NCBI RefSeq assembly: GCF_900112485.1
Contig: NZ_FOMG01000007.1
Location: 62,001 to 126,000 of the forward strand
Source of the DNA: Clostridium uliginosum
GTDB taxonomy: Bacteria; Bacillota; Clostridia; Clostridiales; Clostridiaceae
DNA: 64,000 bases
Direction of reading: 5' to 3'
Shown here: one piece after another, positions 41,621 to 50,397 of the stretch
How positions within the stretch are numbered: position 1 is the first letter of the stretch
How the letters are laid out: the number at the start of each line of letters is the position of its first letter
Made by a program: the position numbers and the translations under genes
Notes under the pieces: generated by a model
The model's input: only the letters and a program-made list of their open reading frames with translations
Database searches by the model: none
What the model was told of the DNA's origin: nothing

Positions 41621-41685
41621 TAAGACATATTAAAATAAATAACGGACAATAATACTGGTCTATTATTTTTTTGAATATGCCTTAA
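41621..41685. repeat. Family-1 palindromic repeat, third copy of the cluster
   Basis: TAAGACATATTAAAATAAAT at the left and TTTTTTTGAATATGCCTTAA at the right. The left stem (AACGGACAAT) has diverged from the right (GGTCTATTATT). It ends 14 bp before the lipoprotein gene's stop. Confidence 0.82.
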
Positions 41686-41699
41686 ATTGATAATATACT

Positions 41700-42773
41700 T
41701 TATTTTTGGGTTATAGTAGCCTTTTTTGTATTAATTATGTAAATTCCTGATTTGCCATCTTCAGCTTCACTTATTCCTTCTAGAAGAGAAACCTTAATTG
41801 TAATATCTTCTTCTGATGTATAAATAACTCTTATATTATACTTATCTGTAGGAAATGTGTTTTCAATATTTAAAGCAGATAATTCTCCACTTTCTATATT
41901 AAATATTTTTAATCCTGTTCCTTTACTTAGTTTTTTATAAGAAATTAGAAGTTCATCTTCTAGAGAATTAAATATGAGTCTTTCTATTTTACATTCCTTC
42001 AAAACTCCAAAATTGCTCATTTTCTCAGTCTGTGATTTTTCTAAATCTTCGGTTATATTTGCACCTTTGCTTGAATCTTCTATATTATCACCCTTATTAG
42101 GTGTAATAGTTCCTACTGATTCCTTTACATATAATACACCAACAAAACTGTCCTTGCCATCAGTTGTAGCGTAAGCTACCTTATTCCCAGTATAACTTAA
42201 ACCAGCTGAAGAAAAATCTTTAGCTGGACTCTCTATTTTTTCCAATGACCCAGATTCTTTGTTATATACTTCCTTAGGAACATCTGAAAGTCTTAATAAG
42301 AGATTACTTTGTCCCTGTGATGATTGTTTTATTCTTAATCTATTTTGATCATTATATACTTCTACTTCATCCTGAGTTTTTAAATCATTTATTTTGTATT
42401 TGTCGTCCTCTTTTACAACATATACATTATACATATCTAAATTACTGTTAGGTCTATTGTCTTCTCCTCTTATTGCATCAAATACAACCGAAGACTTATT
42501 CCCACCTTCTACGGTTTTATTTATCTTAAAGGACTGAATTTTAAAATCGCCTAAAGGATTTTCTTTTTGATTTGCAGAAAATTGACTAGTACATAAACTT
42601 TTAGCGCCTTCCACATCTCCATCTTGTAGTTTTATTAAATATTCTTTAGCAATTTCTATTGCTTGTTTGCTATCATATAAATTTACAGTCTCTTCATTTA
42701 AATTATTATTTTTACATCCTATTAATCCTAAAATCATAATTATAGTCATTATTAATGAAATAATCTTTTTCAA
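41700..42773 (-). CDS. Putative lipoprotein of unknown function
   Basis: The 357-residue product starts MKKIISLIMTIIMILGLIGC, a lipoprotein signal with lipobox LIGC. The first mature region (SKQAIEIAKEYLIKLQDGDVEGAKSLCTSQF) looks like an NTF2/DUF4878-type helical start seen in secreted clostridial proteins, followed by a beta-rich part (GLSYTGNKVAYATTDGKDSF) that resembles propeller-like repeats. No enzyme motif is visible. It should be attached to the outer face of the membrane. It is transcribed divergently from the YkvI-like transporter gene, with 135 bp between them. Confidence 0.78.
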   Translation of the reverse strand: MKKIISLIMTIIMILGLIGCKNNNLNEETVNLYDSKQAIEIAKEYLIKLQDGDVEGAKSLCTSQFSANQKENPLGDFKIQSFKINKTVEGGNKSSVVFDAIRGEDNRPNSNLDMYNVYVVKEDDKYKINDLKTQDEVEVYNDQNRLRIKQSSQGQSNLLLRLSDVPKEVYNKESGSLEKIESPAKDFSSAGLSYTGNKVAYATTDGKDSFVGVLYVKESVGTITPNKGDNIEDSSKGANITEDLEKSQTEKMSNFGVLKECKIERLIFNSLEDELLISYKKLSKGTGLKIFNIESGELSALNIENTFPTDKYNIRVIYTSEEDITIKVSLLEGISEAEDGKSGIYIINTKKATITQK

Positions 42774-42873
42774 AAGTAAATGCCTCCTTTTAAAATATCT
42801 TGTATTTATTTTTCCTAAGAAATGTACTGTTATACTAATAATTAAAGAATAAATAAAATATTTTACTTATATA

Positions 42874-42897
42874 CTTAATAATGAAAGTATTATTAAG
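42874..42897 (+). promoter_or_regulatory. Hairpin overlapping the ribosome binding site of the YkvI-like gene
   Basis: CTTAATAAT and ATTATTAAG form a perfect 9-bp stem around GAAAGT. The second arm overlaps the start of AAGGAG, so it could limit translation. Confidence 0.4.
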
Positions 42898-42908
42898 GAG
42901 AATAAAAA

Positions 42909-43967
42909 TTGAAAAAGCAATTAATTAATATATTTCAAGTCGCTGCAGTATTTATTGGAACAATTGTTGGTGCTGGCCTAGCATCAGGAAAGGAGATTAC
43001 AGAATTTTTTACATGCTTTGGAATAAAAAGCTTTATAGGTATTCTAGTATGTGGGTGCTTTTATGTAATTATGGGTATTATTATTTCCAAGATAAGTATT
43101 TTTTATAAATTGAATTCTTATGGAGATGTTATTAACATAATTAGTCCTAATTATTTGGGTAAGCTTACAGGGGGTATAACTACCCTATACCTTATTTCTA
43201 GTGCGTCTATAATTTTAGCAGGAAGTGGTGCCCTAATAAATCAATTCTTTGGTATCCCAAAATTAATTGGTTCGCTAATAATGGTATTTATAGCCTTATT
43301 CTTTTTGTTACGTGATACTAATGGCTTAATTGAAATAAATTCATTTATTGTACCTGCTTTAATTTCTACAATTACATTAATTACTATTCTATATTTTATA
43401 TTCTGTAAAGATGTTATTTCATTACAAAATATAGCAAGTTTTAAACCTAAAAAAACAGGACTTGGTATTTCAACTATTTTATATGCAGGTTATAATATTC
43501 TTTGTTGTTCTGGTGTGCTTGTTCCTCTTAGTACACAAATGAAAAAAACAAAAACCATGGTTTTAGGAATAACTATGGGTTCTATTGGGCTTACTTTACT
43601 TTGCTTAATGATAAATCTTATGTTAACAGTTAATCAACCATATATATATAACTATGAAATTCCCCTACTTCTTGTAGCAAGTAGATTTGGAAATATAGTT
43701 CAAGCTATTCTATTAGTTATAATTTGGCTAGAGATGTTTTCTACTGAAGTTTCAGATGTTTATTCTATAAGTAAGACACTAGAACATAGTTTTCATATTA
43801 ATTTTAAAAAAGGAATACTTATAGTTTTAGCAATAGCTCTTCCAATATCTCAATTTGGATTTACTAACTTAATCACAAAGTTATATCCTGTATTTGGGGT
43901 ATTAAGCTTAATTTTCATAACCCAATGTATAGTATTTTACTTTAAACATAAAACAAAACTTGATTAG
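42909..43967 (+). CDS. YkvI-like membrane transporter (APC superfamily)
   Basis: The 352-residue protein has about ten membrane segments and starts with TTG behind AAGGAG. FQVAAVFIGTIVGAGLASGKEI is the family's characteristic first helix with an unwound glycine-rich stretch, as in LeuT-fold transporters. YAGYNILCCSGVLVPLS and EMFSTEVSDVYSI occur in later helices. YkvI-type proteins are uncharacterised and could be amino-acid or ion symporters. No enzyme operon surrounds it. Two family-1-like repeats follow. Confidence 0.85.
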   Translation: MKKQLINIFQVAAVFIGTIVGAGLASGKEITEFFTCFGIKSFIGILVCGCFYVIMGIIISKISIFYKLNSYGDVINIISPNYLGKLTGGITTLYLISSASIILAGSGALINQFFGIPKLIGSLIMVFIALFFLLRDTNGLIEINSFIVPALISTITLITILYFIFCKDVISLQNIASFKPKKTGLGISTILYAGYNILCCSGVLVPLSTQMKKTKTMVLGITMGSIGLTLLCLMINLMLTVNQPYIYNYEIPLLLVASRFGNIVQAILLVIIWLEMFSTEVSDVYSISKTLEHSFHINFKKGILIVLAIALPISQFGFTNLITKLYPVFGVLSLIFITQCIVFYFKHKTKLD

Positions 43968-44002
43968 TTTAATGAAAATATGTAATTAAGCCTAACTTAA
44001 TA

Positions 44003-44092
44003 TTAAGCATATAAAAGAAAATAACAAGTCAAAGACGCTACATATATTTTGTGTCATACTGACTTGTTATTTTTTTGGAATATGTTTTATTA
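44003..44092. repeat. Family-1 palindromic repeat
   Basis: TTAAGCATATAAAAGAAAAT at the left and TTTTTTTGGAATATGTTTTA at the right, with stem AATAACAAGTC / GACTTGTTATT. The inner CATATATTTTGTGTCATACT is shared with other copies. It lies downstream of the YkvI-like gene. Confidence 0.88.
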
Positions 44093-44171
44093 CTTATAAA
44101 TATAAATTTTTTATATCCATAAAACTATCTAATGCTATAATAAACATAATAAAAATTTGATAATTAAAACC

Positions 44172-44292
44172 TTAGACAGCTGAAATAAATAGTGACATTA
44201 AACAGCTAAAAGTAATAGTTAGGCGTATTTTTTTAAACTAATAGACCAGTGTTCCTATATATTTGATCTATTATTTTTTTCAACTGTCTTAA
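44172..44292. repeat. Family-1-related palindrome with variant ends
   Basis: TTAGACAGCTGAAATAAATA and TTATTTTTTTCAACTGTCTTAA are complementary ends with GACAG in place of GGCAC. The inner CTAATAGACC / GATCTATTATT stem is family-like. It ends 5 bp before the AAGGAG of the next gene. Confidence 0.72.
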
Positions 44293-44308
44293 CTCAAGGA
44301 GATAAATA

Positions 44309-45235
44309 ATGAAATATTCAAATATGTTAAAACAATGTACACTTTGCCATAGGAATTGTAAAGTTAATAGGTTAGATAATAAACTTGGATTTTGTAAGGC
44401 TTCAGATAAAATTAAAATTGCAAGAGCTGCATTACATCTTTGGGAAGAACCTCCAATTTCATGTGAAAAAGGATCTGGAACTGTATTCTTTTCTTATTGC
44501 AACCTCAATTGTGTTTTTTGCCAAAACTATGAAATAAGTCAAAAATGTAATGGAGTGGAAATTTCTATTGAAAGACTTTCTGAAATATTTTTAGAACTTC
44601 AAGAAAAAGGTGCAAACAACATAAATTTAGTTACTCCAACTCACTATGTACCTCAAATACTGGAAGCCTTAGAAATCTCAAAATCAAATGGATTAAAACT
44701 TCCTATACTCTATAATACAAATAGCTATGACTCTATTGAAACCATTAAAGCTTTGAATGGCTATATAGATGTATACCTTCCAGATTTTAAGTATTTTAAT
44801 GATAAGTATTCTATTAAATATTCTAATGCAAAGGATTATTCATTAAATGCTATAGAGATAATAGATGAAATGATTAAACAAGTTGGTACTCCTGAATTTA
44901 ATTCAAATGGTCATATAACTAAAGGCGTTATTATCAGACATTTATTACTTCCAGGACTCCTATTTGATTCAAAAAAAGTTATAGATTCTATATTTAGTAT
45001 ATATGGTGATAAAGTTTATATAAGTTTGATGAATCAATATACACCTATGTTTAATGCATATTATTATCCTGAAATCAATAAAGGTTTAAATCCTAAACAC
45101 TATGACAGTTTAATTCAATATGCTTTAAATATCGGTATTAAAAATGGATTTATTCAAGATGATGGTACTAATGACACTCATTTTGTTCCTTCATTTGATT
45201 TAGAAGGAGTATATAAAAAATCAAGCAAGTACTAA
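44309..45235 (+). CDS. PflA-like radical SAM protein (PflX group)
   Basis: The 308-residue protein has a radical-SAM motif SYCNLNCVFCQN (CxxxCxxC) and an N-terminal cysteine set CTLCHRNCKVNRLDNKLGFC. The second set, with AALHLWEEPPISCEKGSGTVF, is characteristic of the PflX/COG1313-type relatives of pyruvate-formate-lyase activating enzyme. NLVTPTHYVPQILEAL and YLPDFKYFNDKYS are further family segments. Its substrate is unknown; a protein or peptide modification is assumed. No glycyl-radical enzyme is adjacent. A clear bidirectional terminator follows. Confidence 0.88.
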   Translation: MKYSNMLKQCTLCHRNCKVNRLDNKLGFCKASDKIKIARAALHLWEEPPISCEKGSGTVFFSYCNLNCVFCQNYEISQKCNGVEISIERLSEIFLELQEKGANNINLVTPTHYVPQILEALEISKSNGLKLPILYNTNSYDSIETIKALNGYIDVYLPDFKYFNDKYSIKYSNAKDYSLNAIEIIDEMIKQVGTPEFNSNGHITKGVIIRHLLLPGLLFDSKKVIDSIFSIYGDKVYISLMNQYTPMFNAYYYPEINKGLNPKHYDSLIQYALNIGIKNGFIQDDGTNDTHFVPSFDLEGVYKKSSKY

Positions 45236-45249
45236 ATATTAATACTAAA

Positions 45250-45286
45250 AATAAGTAGCATCAAAAGTGATGCTACTTATTTTTTA
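45250..45286. terminator. Bidirectional terminator between the PflX-like gene and sleC
   Basis: AATAAGTAGCATCA / TGATGCTACTTATT with flanking A and T tracts lies between the converging genes. Confidence 0.92.
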
Positions 45287-46615
45287 CTACTCTTCAAAAT
45301 AAGAGAATTCTGGTATATTTTTATCATATAATCGGGTTGTAATTGGTGGAATAAAAATCTTTTCTTTTGAACAGCTTTCTCTAAGTTCTGCTATTTTAGT
45401 TACACCTACATATACATCTGAAATCTTATACCATGTTGCATAGTCAACTATACCTGTTTTAGGTAAATTAAATACTCCTTGGAATACTTTAACCGCTTCA
45501 GCTGTATTCTTCCCAAATACTCCATCTTCAGGCACTTTGGGAATAAGTGGATAATTTTTAGATATTGTATTTAATTGATTTTGTATTGTTTTAACTGGTT
45601 CCCCTACTGATCCAATCGTTAAATCATAATCCGGATATGATTTAGGGCTTCCTTCAACCTTCTCTGCTGTTACCAGTTCAATATCATTTCCATAATAGTA
45701 CTTTAATATTTCAAATGGTTGCATACCCTTGGATCCTAAGCCCTGGCTTCCCCATTGACTTAACCATTCTGGGCAACTAACACTTTTACCATCACAGTAT
45801 TGAGTTAAAAGAGGTTGTTTCTTACCTATTCTTCTAACATAAGTAGAAAATATCTCATCTACAATTGCACCTATGCTATCATAGATATTCCTTCCATAAT
45901 TAAATGCATGGTCATAAGCTGTAGAACTCGAAACATCGAAGTTCTTTCCTTTACCTCTATACCACTCCGTATATATTCTATTTAGAGTAAATGATAACAT
46001 GCAAAATATATTTGCTCTTATTGCATTTGATGACCAAGTTGAATAAATTTCACACGATGCAACATTTTTAATATATTCTTTAAATGGCACTTTATAATTA
46101 GGTGCTGAAGGATCATTAGGACTTCCTTGATGTACAACAATATATTCAGGAATTACTGGTTTACTTAATACAACTCCTGAACTTGGTGGTGGTAATGGTT
46201 TATCAACCTCTTCTGGAATCTTGGGAGGAAAATCTCCATTAAGTGTATTAGGTAGAATATTAATAATTTCTTCTTGTCTAGTATTTCTAGATGTAATTTC
46301 AACTAGATTACATCTTTGATAAGCCACCTCTTCCGGAAATATTTGGCATCCTCTTATTATTAAAGTTTTGAATCCCTCTCTTTGTACCGTTATATCATAT
46401 AAACTATACGGAATTTCATTACTGTTTTTGTCTAATGAATATTCTATAGGAGGTGCATTTAAATCTATTTGTTCAGTTAATCCAATTGAATTTGTAGTTA
46501 ATTCAATCTCAGTTGTTGTAAGCTGAGTTTGTTTAATATAAACTTTGCTTCCATCTACTGGGATATAATTATCACCATTAAAACATTGGACTTTTAAGCT
46601 ACCCTTATCAGCCAC
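45287..46615 (-). CDS. sleC: Spore cortex-lytic enzyme SleC
   Basis: The 442-residue protein matches SleC in size and layout: an N-terminal prepro-region (about 1-150, with KVQCFNGDNYIPVDGSKVYI), a central cortex-hydrolase domain (about 165-340, IYSTWSSNAIRANIFCMLSF and RNIYDSIGAIVDEIFSTYVR, SpoIID-like) and a C-terminal peptidoglycan-binding domain (about 345-425, IGSVGEPVKTIQNQLNTISK). SleC is made as an inactive zymogen in the spore and cut by Csp proteases at germination to degrade muramic-delta-lactam cortex. The csp gene lies directly upstream. Start is GTG behind AAAGGGG. Confidence 0.92.
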   Translation of the reverse strand: MADKGSLKVQCFNGDNYIPVDGSKVYIKQTQLTTTEIELTTNSIGLTEQIDLNAPPIEYSLDKNSNEIPYSLYDITVQREGFKTLIIRGCQIFPEEVAYQRCNLVEITSRNTRQEEIINILPNTLNGDFPPKIPEEVDKPLPPPSSGVVLSKPVIPEYIVVHQGSPNDPSAPNYKVPFKEYIKNVASCEIYSTWSSNAIRANIFCMLSFTLNRIYTEWYRGKGKNFDVSSSTAYDHAFNYGRNIYDSIGAIVDEIFSTYVRRIGKKQPLLTQYCDGKSVSCPEWLSQWGSQGLGSKGMQPFEILKYYYGNDIELVTAEKVEGSPKSYPDYDLTIGSVGEPVKTIQNQLNTISKNYPLIPKVPEDGVFGKNTAEAVKVFQGVFNLPKTGIVDYATWYKISDVYVGVTKIAELRESCSKEKIFIPPITTRLYDKNIPEFSYFEE

Positions 46616-46691
46616 ATAATTACCCCTTTATATTTCTTCTTCCAAATATCTTATGAAAAGTAACTGCCTTTTGTGACTAACTTTTTTAGTT

Positions 46692-46711
46692 GTTTATTAA
46701 AAATGCCTAAT
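46692..46711. repeat. Family-1 repeat end at the csp stop codon
   Basis: GTTTATTAAAAATGCCTAAT resembles the right end of the repeat. It encodes IRHF and the TAA stop of csp. The other arm is not clear. Confidence 0.55.
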
Positions 46712-48685
46712 ATATTTATATAACTCTGTTAATTTATTTGTTGGTAAAACTACTATGGCAATATTTCCTCCTAATGCTACAGTACTTGCACCTTCTATAT
46801 TTTTATTTATTTTCTGTATATCATTACTAGATATATATTCAACTAACACTCCTTTCTTCTCATCTAAATTATCATATCTACTTAATACTTCCCTACTTAT
46901 AGTACAACTTTCATTTATATTAGATAAATTATTTGAAATACTCCTATTAGAAATAGATGTTATTATATCTGAAATTATTTCTAGAGTATTAAATGCACAT
47001 ACTTCTCCATACCCCCAATATGGATCTGGATAATTAACCTGTGGTCTATCTCTTTTTGCTCCCTTTACTAAGTAATTCTTTAATCTTTGTCCAAATAAAT
47101 AAAAATCATTCTTTTTAACTATGCCCCATTCCATAATTAACGCACAAATTCCAGCAACATGTGGTGCTGCCATAGATGTTCCTGACTTAGTATCAAACCT
47201 TCTATTCGGTATAGGCCCAAGTATTCCTTCTCCTGGTGCAACCAAATCTGGTCTAATTGCCTCATACAGCACGGGCTTTCCTCTTCCACTAAAAGAAGAT
47301 AAAGTATTTGTTATATAATCATAACTTCCAACAGCAATTATGTTTTCTACGGTTGCAGGGATTCCAAGTGTATTCAATACTGATGGTTCTAAAAACTTAG
47401 TTTTTATATTAAGACCTTCTGCTATAGGTAGCCACATAGAATATTCTCCTGTATACTCATTTAGAACATTTATTGTTAGTGACCATTCCCCCCCTATTAA
47501 ATACTCATCTAGTCCAACTAAAGCTATTTGGATTTCACCCTCTAAATCAAATGGTTTAGGACCAGCTACATATATTTGAAATCTATCACGTCCTATTGTT
47601 CCTTCAAAATAACCCTCTCTTAATATAATTTCTCCACTGCTTTTACCTGTTGGACTTATTATATTAATCGATAACTCAGGTAAAACAGGTTTATATAAAT
47701 TTATTATTACAGTAGGTTCATCATTAGCTACATTAAAAGAAACTCTTTGGTTCACTTTTAAAGGTCCACCAACATGATGACTTTGATCGCCCTCATTTCC
47801 AGCTGCTATAACAATAGATACTCTCTCTAAATTAGCAACAGTTCTAATATACTGTTCTAATAAGCTACTCCCATTATGTGCTCCATCATTTGTACTTAAA
47901 CTCATATTAACAACTAATGGCATCCCTAATTCTTTACTTTTATTAAGTAAAAATTTAAGTCCTTTCATTATTTGTGAACTTAAAGCATATCTTCCTCTTG
48001 CAGCTTTTACCATAGCTATTGAGCTTTTAGGTGCAACACCCATATATTTAAGATCTATTCTTCCTCCAGCGCAAGCAATTCCTGTAACATGAGTTCCATG
48101 CCCTGTTAAATCTTTAGAACTTACTACTTCAAACGGATCATTAGATTTTAATGCTTTATTTATTTCATTACTATCATATATCCTTCCTGCTTCACTTAAA
48201 TCATAAATATATTTTATTCTTGTAGTTCCATCATCATTTAAAAAGGCTGGATGAGTATAGTCTATTCCTGAATCTATAAATCCTATAAGAACTCCTTCTC
48301 CTGAAACATTAAATCTACTAGTTGCTTGAGGTACACAACATGCTCCATTACTTTGAATATCTGTAGTATATAAATTTTTAGGTAACTCTATATATTGGAT
48401 AATTGGACTTTTAGCTAATGATTCTAACTCATTTATAGGAATATTAACTATTCCAAATCCAAAACCCAAATCATAATATTGTCCACTTAATCCACCCACA
48501 AATTGTGCAATAGTATCTGCAGATTCTCCTGATAAAATTACAACTTCTATAAGTGTATTTTGATCAATCACATTTAATTGCGAATTTAGCTTATTTAATA
48601 TTGCCTTAGGAACATTTTGCAGTAGACCTATTGAGGCATCTATTTTGGGTGCCGTTTGAAGTCTTATATTTTCTATCTTAATCAC
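46697..48685 (-). CDS. csp: Csp-type subtilisin-like germination protease
   Basis: The 662-residue protein has a prodomain (about 1-110) and a subtilase domain with an intact triad: IGFIDSGIDYTHP (Asp), TGHGTHVTGIACAGG (His), SGTSMAAPHVAGI (Ser), plus the oxyanion Asn in IAAGNEG. A jelly-roll-like insertion sits between His and Ser (around 320-440), as in the crystal structure of CspB. Csp proteases activate pro-SleC in the spore. Only one csp gene is present here, with complete catalytic residues, while other clostridia have two or three including pseudoproteases. The GTG start has a weak ribosome binding site because a family-1 repeat ends 12 bp upstream. Confidence 0.92.
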   Translation of the reverse strand: MIKIENIRLQTAPKIDASIGLLQNVPKAILNKLNSQLNVIDQNTLIEVVILSGESADTIAQFVGGLSGQYYDLGFGFGIVNIPINELESLAKSPIIQYIELPKNLYTTDIQSNGACCVPQATSRFNVSGEGVLIGFIDSGIDYTHPAFLNDDGTTRIKYIYDLSEAGRIYDSNEINKALKSNDPFEVVSSKDLTGHGTHVTGIACAGGRIDLKYMGVAPKSSIAMVKAARGRYALSSQIMKGLKFLLNKSKELGMPLVVNMSLSTNDGAHNGSSLLEQYIRTVANLERVSIVIAAGNEGDQSHHVGGPLKVNQRVSFNVANDEPTVIINLYKPVLPELSINIISPTGKSSGEIILREGYFEGTIGRDRFQIYVAGPKPFDLEGEIQIALVGLDEYLIGGEWSLTINVLNEYTGEYSMWLPIAEGLNIKTKFLEPSVLNTLGIPATVENIIAVGSYDYITNTLSSFSGRGKPVLYEAIRPDLVAPGEGILGPIPNRRFDTKSGTSMAAPHVAGICALIMEWGIVKKNDFYLFGQRLKNYLVKGAKRDRPQVNYPDPYWGYGEVCAFNTLEIISDIITSISNRSISNNLSNINESCTISREVLSRYDNLDEKKGVLVEYISSNDIQKINKNIEGASTVALGGNIAIVVLPTNKLTELYKYIRHF

Positions 48686-48697
48686 ATCCCAATATTT

Positions 48698-48977
48698 TTA
48701 GGCATATAAAAAAATAACAAGTCAAAGATGTGACGTATATTTCATGTCAGACAAGGAGGTGATATCAGCTAATAGTAAGCCTATTAGCTGATTTTATCGA
48801 CATGAGCAGAGAACCAAAAGTGAGAATCGAAATTTTATATTTTATTCTTCGAACTTTCACACCGTGCAATCTATGATTTTGTGTGAATCACTTACTCAGC
48901 GAGTGTATACGAGTCGAGCTTCTTTATCACACAAAATAGACTAATATACTGATTCGTTATTTTTTGAATATGCATTA
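48698..48977. repeat. Family-1 palindromic repeat, long copy with extra module (280 bp)
   Basis: TTTAGGCATATAAAAAAATA and TTTTTTGAATATGCATTATA are the ends. The inner stem has AACAAGTC, with a sub-hairpin AGCTAATAG / CTATTAGCT. The extra segment (about 48822-48945) with TCGAACTTTC and ACTTACTCAGCGA is shared with the 39339 element. It sits directly upstream of csp. Confidence 0.85.
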
Positions 48978-49017
48978 TAAAATAATGTATGCCTCTCATC
49001 ATTATTAATTGAATACA

Positions 49018-49135
49018 TTAAGCACGTGAAAGAAAAAAAAGTTTAGCTTATAGATTATCTATTAGCTAAACTTATTCACACAGTATGATGCTAAATAGAC
49101 TAGCACACTGACTTGTTATTTGTTGAACATTCCTA
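49018..49135. repeat. Family-1 palindromic repeat
   Basis: TTAAGCACGTGAAAGAAAAA at the left and GACTTGTTATTTGTTGAACATTC at the right. An inner hairpin GTTTAGCT / AGCTAAAC replaces part of the usual core. It is 40 bp after the preceding copy. Confidence 0.78.
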
Positions 49136-49174
49136 ATATTGTGTTTTCAATTTTTGGCTCTGTTTTAATATAAA

Positions 49175-49211
49175 AATAGTCATATATTCTAAATACAAAT
49201 ATATGACTATT
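49175..49211 (-). terminator. Terminator of the XRE regulator gene
   Basis: AATAGTCATATAT / ATATATGACTATT stem followed by TTTT on the minus strand, 11 bp after the stop codon. Confidence 0.85.
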
Positions 49212-49221
49212 CTAAATAATT

Positions 49222-49893
49222 TTATAATTTTATTTCTATTCTCTCCAATTTAGCAATTACACTTAGTTCTTTTACTTCCATCGTTTCAGTAAGCAGACTA
49301 CCACCATTACTAACTAAAAGAACTTTGGAATTTCCTAAACTCTTTATTTGTCTTATTTTCCTTTTACCCTTATATTCAATCAAAAAGAATCCATTATTAC
49401 TAATTTCCTTAACTATATGTGCAAAAGCCAAATCACCCTTTAACATTCTAAATCCCGTCATTTCATTATCTTCTAGCTCTAAATAGAAGACCTTATCTTG
49501 CGGATATTCTTCTACCTTATTTGAATGAATAGGTAATTCCTTAAATCCCTTTTTATTAGAAAGAGAATAATCATATATAGGTACACTTTTAATTACTGAT
49601 GCAAATGCGTCAGTCCACACCTCTGAAGCTTTTTCTCTTTTTGCACTTGGTAATTCTCTTAAATTTTTCTTTTCTTGCATTAAATCTTCATCAGTAACAA
49701 CCATACTTATATCATTTAAATCTGTTTTTAAAAATTTAGCTGCTCTATCTATGAATTCTTCAGTAACAACTTTTCTTCCCATTTCAACTTCATTTATATA
49801 TTTTTCCGCTACTCCTAACTTTTTAGCTAGAACTTTAGCAGATATATCACTTTTTTCTCTTGCTTGTTTTATTTTCTCCCCTACACGGCTCAC
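49222..49893 (-). CDS. XRE family helix-turn-helix protein with degenerate S24-like C-terminal domain
   Basis: The 223-residue protein has an XRE HTH (residues 1-60: VGEKIKQAREKSDISAKVLA, KKLGVAEKYINEVEMGRK). The C-terminal part (about 125-215) has the order LELEDNEMTGFRMLKGDLAF, KRKIRQIKSLGNSKVLLVSN, which recalls the LexA/S24 peptidase fold. The usual catalytic serine (GDSM) appears replaced (DNEM), so self-cleavage is unlikely. Start is GTG behind GGGAGAG. It is coupled (1 bp) to the upstream DUF3783-like gene. A role in ligand-controlled repression is plausible; target unknown. Confidence 0.82.
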   Translation of the reverse strand: MSRVGEKIKQAREKSDISAKVLAKKLGVAEKYINEVEMGRKVVTEEFIDRAAKFLKTDLNDISMVVTDEDLMQEKKNLRELPSAKREKASEVWTDAFASVIKSVPIYDYSLSNKKGFKELPIHSNKVEEYPQDKVFYLELEDNEMTGFRMLKGDLAFAHIVKEISNNGFFLIEYKGKRKIRQIKSLGNSKVLLVSNGGSLLTETMEVKELSVIAKLERIEIKL

Positions 49894-49894
49894 A

Positions 49895-50263
49895 TTATTC
49901 TCTCCCTTTTTGTTGAGTTTCGAACCACTCTCTTTCCTCTATCAAGTGTTCTAATAAATATTTAAAAGACCAATTACAAGAAGTAGGTGTAGTTACAGCA
50001 AGCACGCCACCATTAATGAAACTTCTTATATACTTAATTGCTGCTTTTAATTCACCTTCGTTAAATCCATTAAACACTATCATATATTCTTTGGGCATAT
50101 CTTGAGATTCATCAACTATGTTCAACCCCGATATGATATCTTTAACCTTCATTTGGCTCATATCACTTGTGACTTTAATAACTTTACCATATCGTTGCTT
50201 TATTTTAACAATTTCATTATCTTCTAATCCATAAACTAATATGCATTTAATATTCTGGATCAT
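49895..50263 (-). CDS. DUF3783-like small protein
   Basis: The 122-residue protein has MIVFNGFNEGELKAAIKYI followed by GGVLAVTTPTSCNWSFKYL and LLEHLIEEREW, the pattern of the DUF3783 family. It starts with CILVYGLEDNEIVKIKQRYG. The fold and function are not known. It is the first gene of a two-gene operon with an XRE regulator, with one base between them. It may be a signalling or regulatory partner, but nothing in the sequence proves it. A family-1 repeat lies just upstream. Confidence 0.75.
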   Translation of the reverse strand: MIQNIKCILVYGLEDNEIVKIKQRYGKVIKVTSDMSQMKVKDIISGLNIVDESQDMPKEYMIVFNGFNEGELKAAIKYIRSFINGGVLAVTTPTSCNWSFKYLLEHLIEEREWFETQQKGRE

Positions 50264-50289
50264 ACTTACACCACCTTTACACCCTTGTA

Positions 50290-50377
50290 ATAAGGCTTAT
50301 TAAAGAAAATAATAAGTCAAAGATGCGACGTATATTTTAGTGTCATACTGACTTGTTATTTATTTTAATGTGCCTAA
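50290..50377. repeat. Family-1 palindromic repeat
   Basis: TAAGGCTTATTAAAGAAAAT and TTTATTTTAATGTGCCTAAA are the ends, stem AATAATAAGTC / GACTTGTTATT (one G-T wobble), inner GATGCGACGTATATTTTAGT. It lies between ppiB and the DUF3783-like gene. Confidence 0.88.
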
Positions 50378-50397
50378 ATACTATATAATTCTAAAAT

